The notes under the pieces are model-generated. The model had not been told where the DNA came from. It searched no databases and was given only the letters and a program-made list of their open reading frames with translations. Of a stretch of 6,939 bases of DNA, positions 1 through 6,034 are shown one piece after another; the stretch's first letter is position 1, and each line of letters begins with the position of its first letter. The stretch is from Nitrospirota bacterium (GTDB lineage Bacteria; Nitrospirota; Nitrospiria; JACQBZ01), in contig JACQHO010000164.1 in NCBI GenBank assembly GCA_016198945.1, positions 1-6,939 of the forward strand, given 5' to 3'. The position numbers and the translations under genes are program-made.

Positions 1-5
1 AGAGT

Positions 6-23
6 AGGTGCCTGTCACCTTTT
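6..23. repeat. Short inverted repeat with T-run, possible weak terminator or REP-like element
   Basis: AGGTG (6-10) and CACCT (16-20) form a 5-bp stem around a 5-nt loop, and T20-T23 follow on the plus strand. This could be a weak terminator for a plus-strand gene left of the window, or one arm of a REP-like palindrome of the kind scattered in Nitrospirota and deltaproteobacterial genomes (recalled, not checked). On the minus strand there is no U-run after the stem, so it is a poor terminator for the aminotransferase operon that ends at 45. Nothing else is visible in bases 1-44. Confidence 0.25.
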
Positions 24-44
24 GAGGTACAACCTATTGATAAA

Positions 45-1262
45 TCAAGATGCTGCTTTCATCAGTGCGGCTCGAATGATCTCGATCCCCTTATTGATCT
101 CATCTTCACTCATGACCAGTGGAGGAGCCAGTCGCACCACGGTGTTGGAATGAAGCGTCCAGCCGAGAATCAGGCCGGCCTCGCGGCAGTATGAAACGAA
201 CCGCTCCGTCAATTGGGCGTTCTTCAACTCAAAACCGATCAACAACCCTTTTCCCCTAACCTCCTTCACGCCGCCAATCTGGGATAACTTTTTCAACTGA
301 TTCATCATGTATCGGCCGAGACGTTCGGCACGGTCCGGAAGTTTATTTTCAATCAGAAAATCCAACGCCGCGAGTCCGGCGGCGCAGCTTACCGGATGGC
401 CTCCGAATGTCGTCACATGAGAAAGCGGCGGGTCTATCGAGAGCGTCTTCATGATTTCCGGTCGGCCGATAAAAGCCCCTAACGGCATTCCGCCTCCAAG
501 GGCCTTGGCGAGCACAAGGATGTCCGGCAGGACGTTCCAGTGTTGACAGGCAAAAAGCCTTCCCGTCCGGCCCATTCCGGTCATGACCTCATCGAAGATT
601 AATAACGCGCCGGTTTCATCGCACCGTTCGCGAAGTTTGGGAAGAAAGTCATCGTCGGGGATATTCACCCCGCCCTCCCCCTGGATCGGTTCCACAATCA
701 CGGCGGCGGTATGACGATCAATCGCCTTTAAATGTTTGATGCCGTTAAAGGGAAGAAATTTGACGTTCGGCAGAAGCGGCCGGAACGGTTTTTGATAGAC
801 GTCGCGTCCGGTGACGGAAAGAGATCCTTGGGTATCGCCATGAAAACCGCCTTTAAACGCGATCAGTGTTTTCCGTCGCGTGTATTTCTTTGCGGTTTTG
901 AGCGCGCCCTCGACCGCCTCGGTCCCGCTGTTCGTGAAATAGGTGACGGAAAGGGGAGGCGAAACCAGTTCGGCAAGGCGTTTGGCGAGACGGACCTGCG
1001 GCTCCTGGATGAACTCACCATAGACCATGACATGAAGATAACGGGCGGCCTGATCGGCCACGGCCTTGACCACGGCCGGATGGGCATGACCGATATTCGC
1101 CACGCCGATCCCCGAGATGAAGTCGAGGTAGGTCTTCCCTGAACGGTCCGTAATCCGACAGCCGTCCGCCCTTTCCACCTCGACCCCCATCGGCTCCGCT
1201 GAGGTCTGACAGACATAGCGCAGAAAATCATCCTTCAAAGGGTTTGGATTTTCTCCCCTCAC
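45..1262 (-). CDS. PLP-dependent class-III aminotransferase (acetylornithine/omega-transaminase type)
   Basis: This is a fold-type I PLP enzyme that moves an amino group to an aldehyde or semialdehyde, usually from glutamate or another amino donor; it should be cytosolic. Numbering the 405-residue form, NSGTEA (111-116) binds the cofactor phosphate, FHG (140-142) stacks on the ring, EPIQGEGG begins at 191, DEVMTGMGRTG begins at 224 with Asp224 contacting the pyridine nitrogen, Lys253 in LAKALGGGMP is the Schiff-base lysine, TTFGG (284-288) closes the phosphate site and Arg377 in RLAPPL is the usual carboxylate-binding arginine. Length is normal for the family. The start is uncertain: GTG at 1262 has GAGGAG six bases upstream, whereas GTG at 1283 overlaps the previous stop as GTGA but has no ribosome site and adds 7 residues. 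Met227 stands where acetylornithine and GABA aminotransferases usually have Gln. It is the last gene of an operon with LuxE- and LuxC-like enzymes, which suggests an acyl aldehyde as substrate. An ordinary ArgD role cannot be excluded. Confidence 0.88.
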   Translation of the reverse strand: MRGENPNPLKDDFLRYVCQTSAEPMGVEVERADGCRITDRSGKTYLDFISGIGVANIGHAHPAVVKAVADQAARYLHVMVYGEFIQEPQVRLAKRLAELVSPPLSVTYFTNSGTEAVEGALKTAKKYTRRKTLIAFKGGFHGDTQGSLSVTGRDVYQKPFRPLLPNVKFLPFNGIKHLKAIDRHTAAVIVEPIQGEGGVNIPDDDFLPKLRERCDETGALLIFDEVMTGMGRTGRLFACQHWNVLPDILVLAKALGGGMPLGAFIGRPEIMKTLSIDPPLSHVTTFGGHPVSCAAGLAALDFLIENKLPDRAERLGRYMMNQLKKLSQIGGVKEVRGKGLLIGFELKNAQLTERFVSYCREAGLILGWTLHSNTVVRLAPPLVMSEDEINKGIEIIRAALMKAAS

Positions 1263-1283
1263 GCCTAACTCCTCACGCCTCAC
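1256..1283. repeat. Heptanucleotide tandem repeat, 4 copies, at the LuxC/aminotransferase junction
   Basis: Four adjoining 7-mers are read on the plus strand as CCCTCAC, GCCTAAC, TCCTCAC and GCCTCAC (consensus NCCTMAC). On the coding (minus) strand each copy reads GTKAGGN. The array supplies the TGA stop of the LuxC-like gene, both candidate GTG starts of the aminotransferase (21 bases apart, in one frame) and the GAGGAG ribosome site. Because 7 is not a multiple of 3, gain or loss of one copy would change the frame between the first GTG and the gene body. Confidence 0.75.
1269..1274 (-). promoter_or_regulatory. Ribosome binding site deciding the aminotransferase start
   Basis: On the minus strand GAGGAG lies six bases before GTG at 1262, which is ideal spacing. 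The other in-frame GTG, at 1283, is preceded by no purine-rich site, though it could be reached by termination-reinitiation from the overlapping LuxC stop. Confidence 0.55.
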
Positions 1284-2713
1284 GGCATTTCAAGATTCAC
1301 CCATCGTACGCGATCGGCAATGAACCGTCTTCCGTCCTGCGGCCATCCCGCCGGAGGCTGTTGCATCCGTCCGACCGGACAGATCCGGTTGACGCCGGCC
1401 CGTCCCAGGGCCTCGGCCAACGGCCGGAGACGCGATTCGGGAGCGGCGATTCCCGCGGCCTGAAGATAGGGCCGCCAGGCCTCCAACCGCGGGATGACAT
1501 GCATCAGGTCGTCGATGGGTTTGACCCGGACGGTTCGATACAAAGGGGACAGGATGAAGGTCGGATCGGCTTCGTAGATCACAGTCCAGAGCGTTCCGGT
1601 TTCGCTTCCGAAGACGATCACCTCTTCTTCGCCGTTGGCCTGTTTGATCTCGGCCACGCTCCGTATCTGATGAAGCCTCGCCGAGGTCGCGGTATCGACC
1701 GGCCCCCGCGGAAGTTCCTTCTCCAGCCGGGCGAGCTCCTGCCCCATAGCCTTTGCAAACTGGCGCGGAAAACGGGATCCGCCTGTTTCGACATAGAATA
1801 GATGCGGGGAGAGACATCCTTGCTGATCATACATGGCGACATCCAGCGCCGCGTTCCGCGAGACGGCTTTAAGATCGTCCAAGGCTTCTCGTCCGATCAA
1901 GCCCAGGCTGACACGATGGCCGTAGCCGATCAATCGAGGAAGAGCAGGCCGGCTTCGGCCCACGGTGAGATGAACCGCCATGACGGCCTCATCGCTTCCC
2001 GCGGCAATGACCAGCTCGCTGCGGCCGAAGGCGATCTCCTCGATGCTTTTGGATTCCGGTTTTCCGCCCGGCCACCAAACCACGGCAAGGCAATGTGCAA
2101 GGCGCGGTTCGATTTCAACGAGCGTCCGCGCGAAGAGCGCCGTCAACAGCGGCTCATCGGAAGAGACCTTGACCAGACAGGACGACTTGACCAGAAGCGA
2201 GGCGATCAATTCGGATGCCCCGAGGCCGGGGATATTTCCGGCCAGGATCGTGGTCGTCATCCGGGGGCCCATGGCTCGAATGAGACGCCGGGAGCCTTCA
2301 TCTTGATCTTCAAATCCGTCCAGCATTCGTAAGTCGCCCAACTCCTGATCAAGAATACGAGTCAGAACGTCCCTTTGAAATCCCTCCATCAAGCGGGTGA
2401 CTCCCAGCCGGACCATGGCCGGAGAAAGTCCGGTGATGCCTGGAAGGGCCGCTTCGGCCGTCCTCCGCATCGGATCCTCCGGCTTCAGCCACCGCGAAAC
2501 GGCGGCATCGATGATTTTTAGAATGGCCTCCGTCGATTGTCTTGAGAGATGCTGTTCCTGCGCGGCCAGGAGCTGGTTGATCACATCCGAAAGCGTGGTC
2601 GCGGTCAGGACGGGGAGCCGGATCTGTACCGCGCCGAATTTCAATTTTGTGAAGGTTGAAATCTTGATCGGGGGGGGGAGATAGAAACCATCCAGGTTGA
2701 AACGGTCGGTCAT
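1280..2713 (-). CDS. LuxC-family acyl-CoA / acyl-enzyme reductase
   Basis: This enzyme is expected to reduce an activated acyl group (acyl-CoA or acyl-LuxE thioester) to an aldehyde with NADPH. It belongs to the LuxC branch of the aldehyde dehydrogenase superfamily. At 477 residues it matches the length of luciferase-operon LuxC proteins. ILAGNIPGLG (156-165) followed by LLVKSSCLVKVSSDEP (173-188) forms the dinucleotide-binding part. YDQQGCLSPH (295-304) carries the catalytic nucleophile, Cys300. The C-terminal GRMQQPPAGWPQDGRR and RWVNLE stretches are typical of this family. The ATG at 2713 overlaps the LuxE-like stop as ATGA, pointing to translational coupling and perhaps a LuxE-LuxC complex. 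Its stop overlaps the downstream GTG. Oddities are a nine-base C homopolymer encoding Pro13-15 and an N-terminal TKLKFG segment whose DNA recurs upstream of the operon. There are no luxAB genes nearby, so the aldehyde product must serve another purpose. Confidence 0.88.
   Translation of the reverse strand: MTDRFNLDGFYLPPPIKISTFTKLKFGAVQIRLPVLTATTLSDVINQLLAAQEQHLSRQSTEAILKIIDAAVSRWLKPEDPMRRTAEAALPGITGLSPAMVRLGVTRLMEGFQRDVLTRILDQELGDLRMLDGFEDQDEGSRRLIRAMGPRMTTTILAGNIPGLGASELIASLLVKSSCLVKVSSDEPLLTALFARTLVEIEPRLAHCLAVVWWPGGKPESKSIEEIAFGRSELVIAAGSDEAVMAVHLTVGRSRPALPRLIGYGHRVSLGLIGREALDDLKAVSRNAALDVAMYDQQGCLSPHLFYVETGGSRFPRQFAKAMGQELARLEKELPRGPVDTATSARLHQIRSVAEIKQANGEEEVIVFGSETGTLWTVIYEADPTFILSPLYRTVRVKPIDDLMHVIPRLEAWRPYLQAAGIAAPESRLRPLAEALGRAGVNRICPVGRMQQPPAGWPQDGRRFIADRVRWVNLEMP
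2633..2650. repeat. 18-bp dispersed repeat, copy 1 (inside the LuxC-like gene)
   Basis: This stretch matches 3868-3885 at 17 of 18 positions in the same orientation. The minus-strand reading is ACAAAATTGAAATTCGGC here and has C instead of T at the seventh base in the other copy. It lies within codons 21-27 of the LuxC-like gene. Confidence 0.6.
2670..2678. repeat. Nine-base G/C homopolymer near the LuxC start
   Basis: Nine consecutive G on the plus strand are nine C on the coding strand, spanning codons CTC CCC CCC CCG (Leu12 to Pro15) of the LuxC-like gene. Homopolymers of this length early in a gene are classic slipped-strand mutation sites. In this sequence the frame is open. Confidence 0.8.
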
Positions 2714-3807
2714 CGGGCCCTCAGAAGCTCTTCGACGATCAAGGAACAGCCGCGGGCCTCGGCACCCGAGGCCCGGCCGAGGATCTCAAACCCGTCGGCG
2801 ATCGTCCGACCGACGTCCTCGGTCTGCAAGGCCATGACCGAGCCGCAATTGGCCAGATCGTAATGACGGAGGAGGCCCGTTTGGCCGGGCGGGAGTTCTT
2901 CAAGCGTTTCCGGGTCCACGATCAGGGTACGAACCCAGGGCGGGATCCTTTTCCGCCTCAGGCGGAGGCGGGGGCGTTCGATGTCATTCACGCAATCGGC
3001 AAGCACATTATCGTAAAACTGTGAACACATCTCGGTCATGCCGTACTCATTGACGATGTGCGTTTGAGGAACGCCGAAAACCTCTTCATACCGCCGGTAC
3101 AATTCTGATTTGGAAAGATCGATCCTCCGTCCTTTGAATCCGCCCGTGTCCATGATCCGGCTTCCGTTCGGCAGACGAAGCGAAAGACGATGGTTTCGGG
3201 CATATTCCAGAACCTCGTGAAAGGCCAGCGTGACGCCGAGAAGCATCACCGGTCTGTTCCGGTCACAGGCCTCGGTCAGGGTCTTCAATAGACGGTCGAT
3301 GTCCAGACCGGCGTCATTGATATAGTAGGCCGCCTCCTCGCCCCCGTATTCTTGACGAACCATCTCCATCATGTGGGAGAGCGAGGACCGGGGCCAGAGA
3401 TCGGGCGATCCTGCCAGGATCATCATTTTCATCTCGGCCAGATCGGGGAGCAGGTGGGACGAGAAGTTCAATAACGCCGATGCACGATAAATCTCCAATC
3501 GAGGAACCGGATGTCTGCCGCGAATTTCAGGTCCCCTCGACGTGCCGCTGGTCAGAAAAACCTTTTCCGGCCGGCCGCAGGCCAGGTCGAATTCTTTGAA
3601 GGCCTCCGTCGGGACGGCGGGAATTTCGCGCCAGGAGGCGACGAAGTCCGGTGTTTTGTTTTTGGCCTCGCAGTATTTCCGGTAGATCGGATTCCGGGCA
3701 AACTGGTACGTAAAGACCTTGAGCGCCAATGCTTCAAATCCGGCTTCACCGGGCCGTCGGATGTAATCCAGTATTTCGTCGTCAATCCTGTTTTCTCGCG
3801 TGTCCAT
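2710..3807 (-). CDS. LuxE-family acyl-protein synthetase (adenylate-forming)
   Basis: LuxE-type enzymes use ATP to turn a carboxylic acid into an acyl-adenylate, move the acyl group to their own cysteine and hand it to LuxC. Numbering from ATG at 3807 (365 residues, near the usual 370-380), FLTSGTSRGPEIRGRH (84-99) is the phosphate-binding loop of adenylate-forming enzymes, NEYGMTEMCSQFY (253-265) is the adenylate-binding motif, and TEDVGRTIADGFEILGR (329-345) is the segment with the conserved Asp before the C-terminal part. Cys354 in ARGCSL, 11 residues from the end, sits where LuxE carries its acylated cysteine (family position recalled from memory). The frame stays open to an ATG at 3903, but those 32 extra residues have no ribosome site and would begin on the wrong side of a good promoter, so 3807 is preferred. 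It is the first gene of the operon and overlaps the LuxC-like gene by ATGA. A phenylacetate-CoA-ligase-like role is the main alternative. Confidence 0.87.
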   Translation of the reverse strand: MDTRENRIDDEILDYIRRPGEAGFEALALKVFTYQFARNPIYRKYCEAKNKTPDFVASWREIPAVPTEAFKEFDLACGRPEKVFLTSGTSRGPEIRGRHPVPRLEIYRASALLNFSSHLLPDLAEMKMMILAGSPDLWPRSSLSHMMEMVRQEYGGEEAAYYINDAGLDIDRLLKTLTEACDRNRPVMLLGVTLAFHEVLEYARNHRLSLRLPNGSRIMDTGGFKGRRIDLSKSELYRRYEEVFGVPQTHIVNEYGMTEMCSQFYDNVLADCVNDIERPRLRLRRKRIPPWVRTLIVDPETLEELPPGQTGLLRHYDLANCGSVMALQTEDVGRTIADGFEILGRASGAEARGCSLIVEELLRAR

Positions 3808-3816
3808 TCTACGGGC

Positions 3817-3845
3817 ATTATACGCCGGAACGCAGTGCGAGGCAA
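3817..3845 (-). promoter_or_regulatory. Promoter of the LuxE-LuxC-aminotransferase operon, near-leaderless
   Basis: On the minus strand TTGCCT (3845-3840, 4/6 match to the -35 consensus) is followed after 17 bases by a perfect TATAAT (3822-3817). The expected transcript start is about 3810, only about three bases before the ATG at 3807. No Shine-Dalgarno sequence lies between, which fits near-leaderless initiation. Confidence 0.5.
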
Positions 3846-3864
3846 TACAGGTGCGGTCGGCTGC

Positions 3865-3904
3865 GTTGCCGAATTTCAGTTTTGTTTTCAGTTGACAAGG
3901 CAAC
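3865..3904. promoter_or_regulatory. Inverted repeat spanning the por -35 region, possible operator
   Basis: GTTGCC (3865-3870) and its exact complement GGCAAC (3899-3904) are 28 bases apart, and the right arm directly follows the TTGACA of the por promoter. The arms also lie upstream of the divergent promoter, so one regulator could affect both operons. The arms are short and could be a chance match. Confidence 0.25.
3868..3885. repeat. 18-bp dispersed repeat, copy 2 (between the divergent promoters)
   Basis: This copy differs at one base from 2633-2650. It lies between the two divergent promoters, inside the inverted-repeat interval, and is noncoding if the LuxE-like gene starts at 3807. 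Confidence 0.6.
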
Positions 3905-3921
3905 TATAACTGCTTTATATT
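3892..3921 (+). promoter_or_regulatory. Main sigma70-type promoter of the por operon
   Basis: A perfect TTGACA (3892-3897) is followed after 18 bases by TATATT (3916-3921, 5/6). The expected start is about 3928, giving a leader of about 177 nt before the first por gene. Confidence 0.6.
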
Positions 3922-3927
3922 TACTGA

Positions 3928-4104
3928 GTTAGTGCAACGAGCGTGAGACGGCGGCCTTGGCCAAATCGCGTGTTGAACACCGGGGGGGTCTTAATAAAGG
4001 ATTGAATAGGTCTTTCGGCCCATTGACGAAGGAGATGAAGTCCGATAGGATAAGCCAAAATTACCGGCAGCTCTCAAAATGAAGTCGTTAAAAGGAGGCA
4101 GACG
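3928..4104 (+). other. Long 5' leader of the por operon with two tiny overlapping frames
   Basis: No known riboswitch was recognised in this leader. It contains an 11-base palindrome GTGTTGAACAC (3970-3980) and a run of seven G (3982-3988). A 15-residue frame runs from ATG 4035 to TGA 4082. A 9-residue frame runs from ATG 4079 to TGA 4108. Both begin ATGAAGTC. Each overlaps the next by ATGA, and the second ends on the porB start codon. Ribosome sites for the small frames are poor: GGAG directly touches the first ATG. Confidence 0.3.
4023..4051 (+). promoter_or_regulatory. Possible second, proximal por promoter
   Basis: TTGACG (4023-4028, 5/6) and TAGGAT (4046-4051, 4/6) are 17 bases apart. 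The expected start is about 4058, giving a short leader of about 47 nt that would exclude the first tiny reading frame. It is weaker than the distal promoter. Confidence 0.35.
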
Positions 4105-4998
4105 ATGAGTTTAGATTATGTAAAATCAACGCCCGGTTTTGAGAAGTTCATGCCAAAAGATTACAGGGACCTGATCGACCACGGTCCGTTTGGGAAAAAG
4201 GTCTCCGTCTCGCAGGTCGGAACCTTCAAGGAGATTTTGGAAGAGCATCCCATGTGCGCCGGCTGCGCCATGACGCTCTTCATCCGTCTTTCCCTCATCG
4301 CCCTCCCGAATCCGGAAGATACCATCATCGTCGGCACCGCCGGTTGCGGTCGCCTCGCCATTTCCCAGGCCGCCGTCCCCTTTGTGTACGGTAATTACGG
4401 CGACACGAATGCCGTGGCCTCCGGACTCAAGCGCGGACTGATGACCCGTTTCCCGGACAAGCACAAGGATGTGGTCGTGATGGCGGGCGACGGCGGGCTC
4501 GCCGATATCGGCTTCTCGATGTTGATGCATTCCTGGTTCAGGAAGGAAAAGTTCACGACGATCATGCTCGACAACGAGGTCTACGGGAATACCGGCGGTC
4601 AGGAAAGCGGAATGACCAACATCGGCTCGGTTCTGAAGATGGCGCCCCTGGGCAAGAAGTTTGAGAAGATCGACATGCCGGACCTGGCCAGGACGGCCGG
4701 CTGCGCCTATGTGGCGTTGGTCGTGCCCAACAATCCGAAACGGGTGGAGCAGTGCATCAAAAAAGCGACCCTGATCGCACGCGAAGTCGGCCCGACCTAC
4801 ATCCAGGCCTACACCTCCTGCAACATCGAATACGCCATCCCCACCGACAAGGTGATGGAAGACGCCAAGAATGTCGAAAACGACCGCTATCAATTCAAGG
4901 AATATATCTCCGAGGACGCGAAGCAGTACCTGGCCGAGAAGTGGGGATATAAGGAGTACGCCAAGAAGGCCATCCAAACGACGGAGGCGGCGAAATGA
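4105..4998 (+). CDS. porB: Pyruvate (2-oxoacid):ferredoxin oxidoreductase, beta subunit
   Basis: The beta subunit carries thiamine diphosphate and the proximal [4Fe-4S] cluster of a CoA-dependent 2-oxoacid:ferredoxin oxidoreductase. In autotrophs this enzyme fixes CO2 by carboxylating acetyl-CoA to pyruvate with reduced ferredoxin. Cluster ligands are visible as Cys51, Cys54 (MCAGC), Cys81 (AGCGR) and Cys239 (TSCN), the spacing expected of this family. The cofactor/Mg motif is GDGGLADIG (128-136) followed by DNEVYGNTGGQ (156-166). Its 297 residues match stand-alone beta subunits. AAAAGGAGG lies six bases before the ATG, a very strong ribosome site. It opens the por operon and overlaps porG by ATGA. 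Substrate choice depends mostly on alpha, so the 2-oxoglutarate enzyme (forB) cannot be excluded; the family is certain, pyruvate is the favoured guess. Confidence 0.88.
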   Translation: MSLDYVKSTPGFEKFMPKDYRDLIDHGPFGKKVSVSQVGTFKEILEEHPMCAGCAMTLFIRLSLIALPNPEDTIIVGTAGCGRLAISQAAVPFVYGNYGDTNAVASGLKRGLMTRFPDKHKDVVVMAGDGGLADIGFSMLMHSWFRKEKFTTIMLDNEVYGNTGGQESGMTNIGSVLKMAPLGKKFEKIDMPDLARTAGCAYVALVVPNNPKRVEQCIKKATLIAREVGPTYIQAYTSCNIEYAIPTDKVMEDAKNVENDRYQFKEYISEDAKQYLAEKWGYKEYAKKAIQTTEAAK

Positions 4999-5702
4999 GA
5001 TTCAACATCCGAATGGCGGGCGTCGGCGGTCAGGGCGTCGTGACGGCCTCCCATGTTTTCTCGACGGCCGTGATCAATGCCGGCGGCGAGAGCACGATCG
5101 TCCCTTTCTACGGCTCCGAAAAGCGCATGGCCCCGGTTGAATCCTATGTCCGGGTCTCGAGCGATAAGATCTACGAGATCGGCGAGATCATGTTTCCCCA
5201 TATCATCATGGTATTCCATCCCCAGGTGATTACGCACGGCAAATCCTACACCATGCCGTTCCATTTCGGCATCAAAGACAACGGGACGATCCTGGTCAAC
5301 TCCAAGGAGGAAATCCCGTTGCCGACCGATGAAATGTCCATTCTCGTGGGGCGGGGGGTTCAGTTCCGCTATATCGCGGCGACCCAGATGGCGCTGGATG
5401 TGGCCGGAACCGATCTGGCGACCAATATGGTGCTGGTGGGAGCCATCGCAGGGATCACCGGTCTGGCGACCCGGGAAGCCGTGGCCCAGGCGGTTAAGGA
5501 ACGCTTCCTTGGAAAAGGTTTCGTCGTATCCGGCGGTACGGCCTCGCTGGATTCGGTCGTCGAGCGGAAATTCAAGCACAAGCAGGAGTTGCTGGAAAAG
5601 AACATTGCCGCGGTGAATGCCGGTTGGGATTACGCCGAAACCCACGGCTGGCAGATGTCCAAGAAAAAAGAGGCCGTTGCAGCTCCAGCCGGTCGAAAGT
5701 AG
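4995..5702 (+). CDS. porG: Pyruvate (2-oxoacid):ferredoxin oxidoreductase, gamma subunit
   Basis: The gamma subunit helps bind CoA and completes the catalytic core with alpha and beta. The N-terminal glycine motif AGVGGQGVV (8-16) and PFYGSEKRMAPVESYVRVS (37-55) are hallmarks of the pyruvate/ketoisovalerate oxidoreductase gamma domain, which fills residues 1-190. The C-terminal 40 residues are charged and end in an Ala/Pro/Lys-rich tail without recognised function. No cysteines are present, so it binds no cluster. The ATG overlaps the porB stop as ATGA, and GGAGG sits seven bases upstream inside porB, so beta and gamma should be translationally coupled. At 235 residues it is slightly longer than archaeal gamma subunits. 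Confidence 0.87.
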   Translation: MRFNIRMAGVGGQGVVTASHVFSTAVINAGGESTIVPFYGSEKRMAPVESYVRVSSDKIYEIGEIMFPHIIMVFHPQVITHGKSYTMPFHFGIKDNGTILVNSKEEIPLPTDEMSILVGRGVQFRYIAATQMALDVAGTDLATNMVLVGAIAGITGLATREAVAQAVKERFLGKGFVVSGGTASLDSVVERKFKHKQELLEKNIAAVNAGWDYAETHGWQMSKKKEAVAAPAGRK

Positions 5703-5717
5703 ACAAAAGGGGGTCCG

Positions 5718-6017
5718 ATGTATCTTGTTGCGAATATTGATCCTGGCATTTGCGGCGCCACCAGTTGCACGCTTTGCACCCAGTTCTGTCCCGAGGCTAA
5801 TACGATTCAGTACGATAAAGAACGCAAGACGGCGTTCGTATCGGTGGATCGGTGCAAAGGATGTGCTCAATGCGTCTGGGTCTGCGACAACATGGCGAAA
5901 CACCATGCCATTAAAATGATCATGATCGACCAGTTACCCGAGGAATTTGCAAACAAGCTGACCAAGAACATGTCGTATGAGCAGGAAAATCTTAAACCGT
6001 CACCCATCAATAAGTAA
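5718..6017 (+). CDS. porD: Pyruvate (2-oxoacid):ferredoxin oxidoreductase, delta subunit (2x[4Fe-4S] ferredoxin)
   Basis: This 99-residue ferredoxin-like protein passes electrons between the thiamine site and external ferredoxin. Two cluster motifs are visible: Cys12-x4-Cys17-x2-Cys20-x3-Cys24-Pro and Cys46-x2-Cys49-x2-Cys52-x3-Cys56. The first has four rather than two residues between its first pair, and the second lacks the usual Pro after the last Cys (Asp57). All eight ligands are present, so two [4Fe-4S] clusters are expected. After residue 65 the sequence is a cysteine-free tail that probably packs on the complex. The gene starts 15 bases after porG with AGGGGG upstream of the ATG. In isolation it could be called a generic 4Fe-4S protein; its place between porG and porE makes it delta. 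Confidence 0.85.
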   Translation: MYLVANIDPGICGATSCTLCTQFCPEANTIQYDKERKTAFVSVDRCKGCAQCVWVCDNMAKHHAIKMIMIDQLPEEFANKLTKNMSYEQENLKPSPINK

Positions 6018-6034
6018 ATCGCCAACGGAGAATC

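Noticed and set aside
1280..3807. Bioluminescence (lux) operon
   Set aside because: Only LuxE and LuxC families are present. luxA, luxB and luxD are absent and the third gene is an aminotransferase.
3808..3903. In-frame extension of the LuxE-like gene up to ATG 3903
   Set aside because: No ribosome site precedes it, the 32 residues do not look like a LuxE N-terminus, and a perfect TATAAT lies inside it pointing to the start at 3807.
3982..3988. Seven-G run in the por leader as a phase-variable promoter element
   Set aside because: It lies downstream of the distal -10 and upstream of the proximal -35, not in a spacer, and seven bases is short for a slippage switch.
4126..4977. Long open frame on the minus strand opposite porB
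   Set aside because: It lies entirely antisense to a beta subunit with all cofactor motifs, has His/Gly/Asp-rich composition typical of the reverse of GC-rich codons, and shows no known domain.
4890..5906. 338-codon open frame on the minus strand opposite porG and porD
   Set aside because: It is antisense to two clearly recognised subunits and crosses their intergenic gap and ribosome sites; no motif is seen in its translation.
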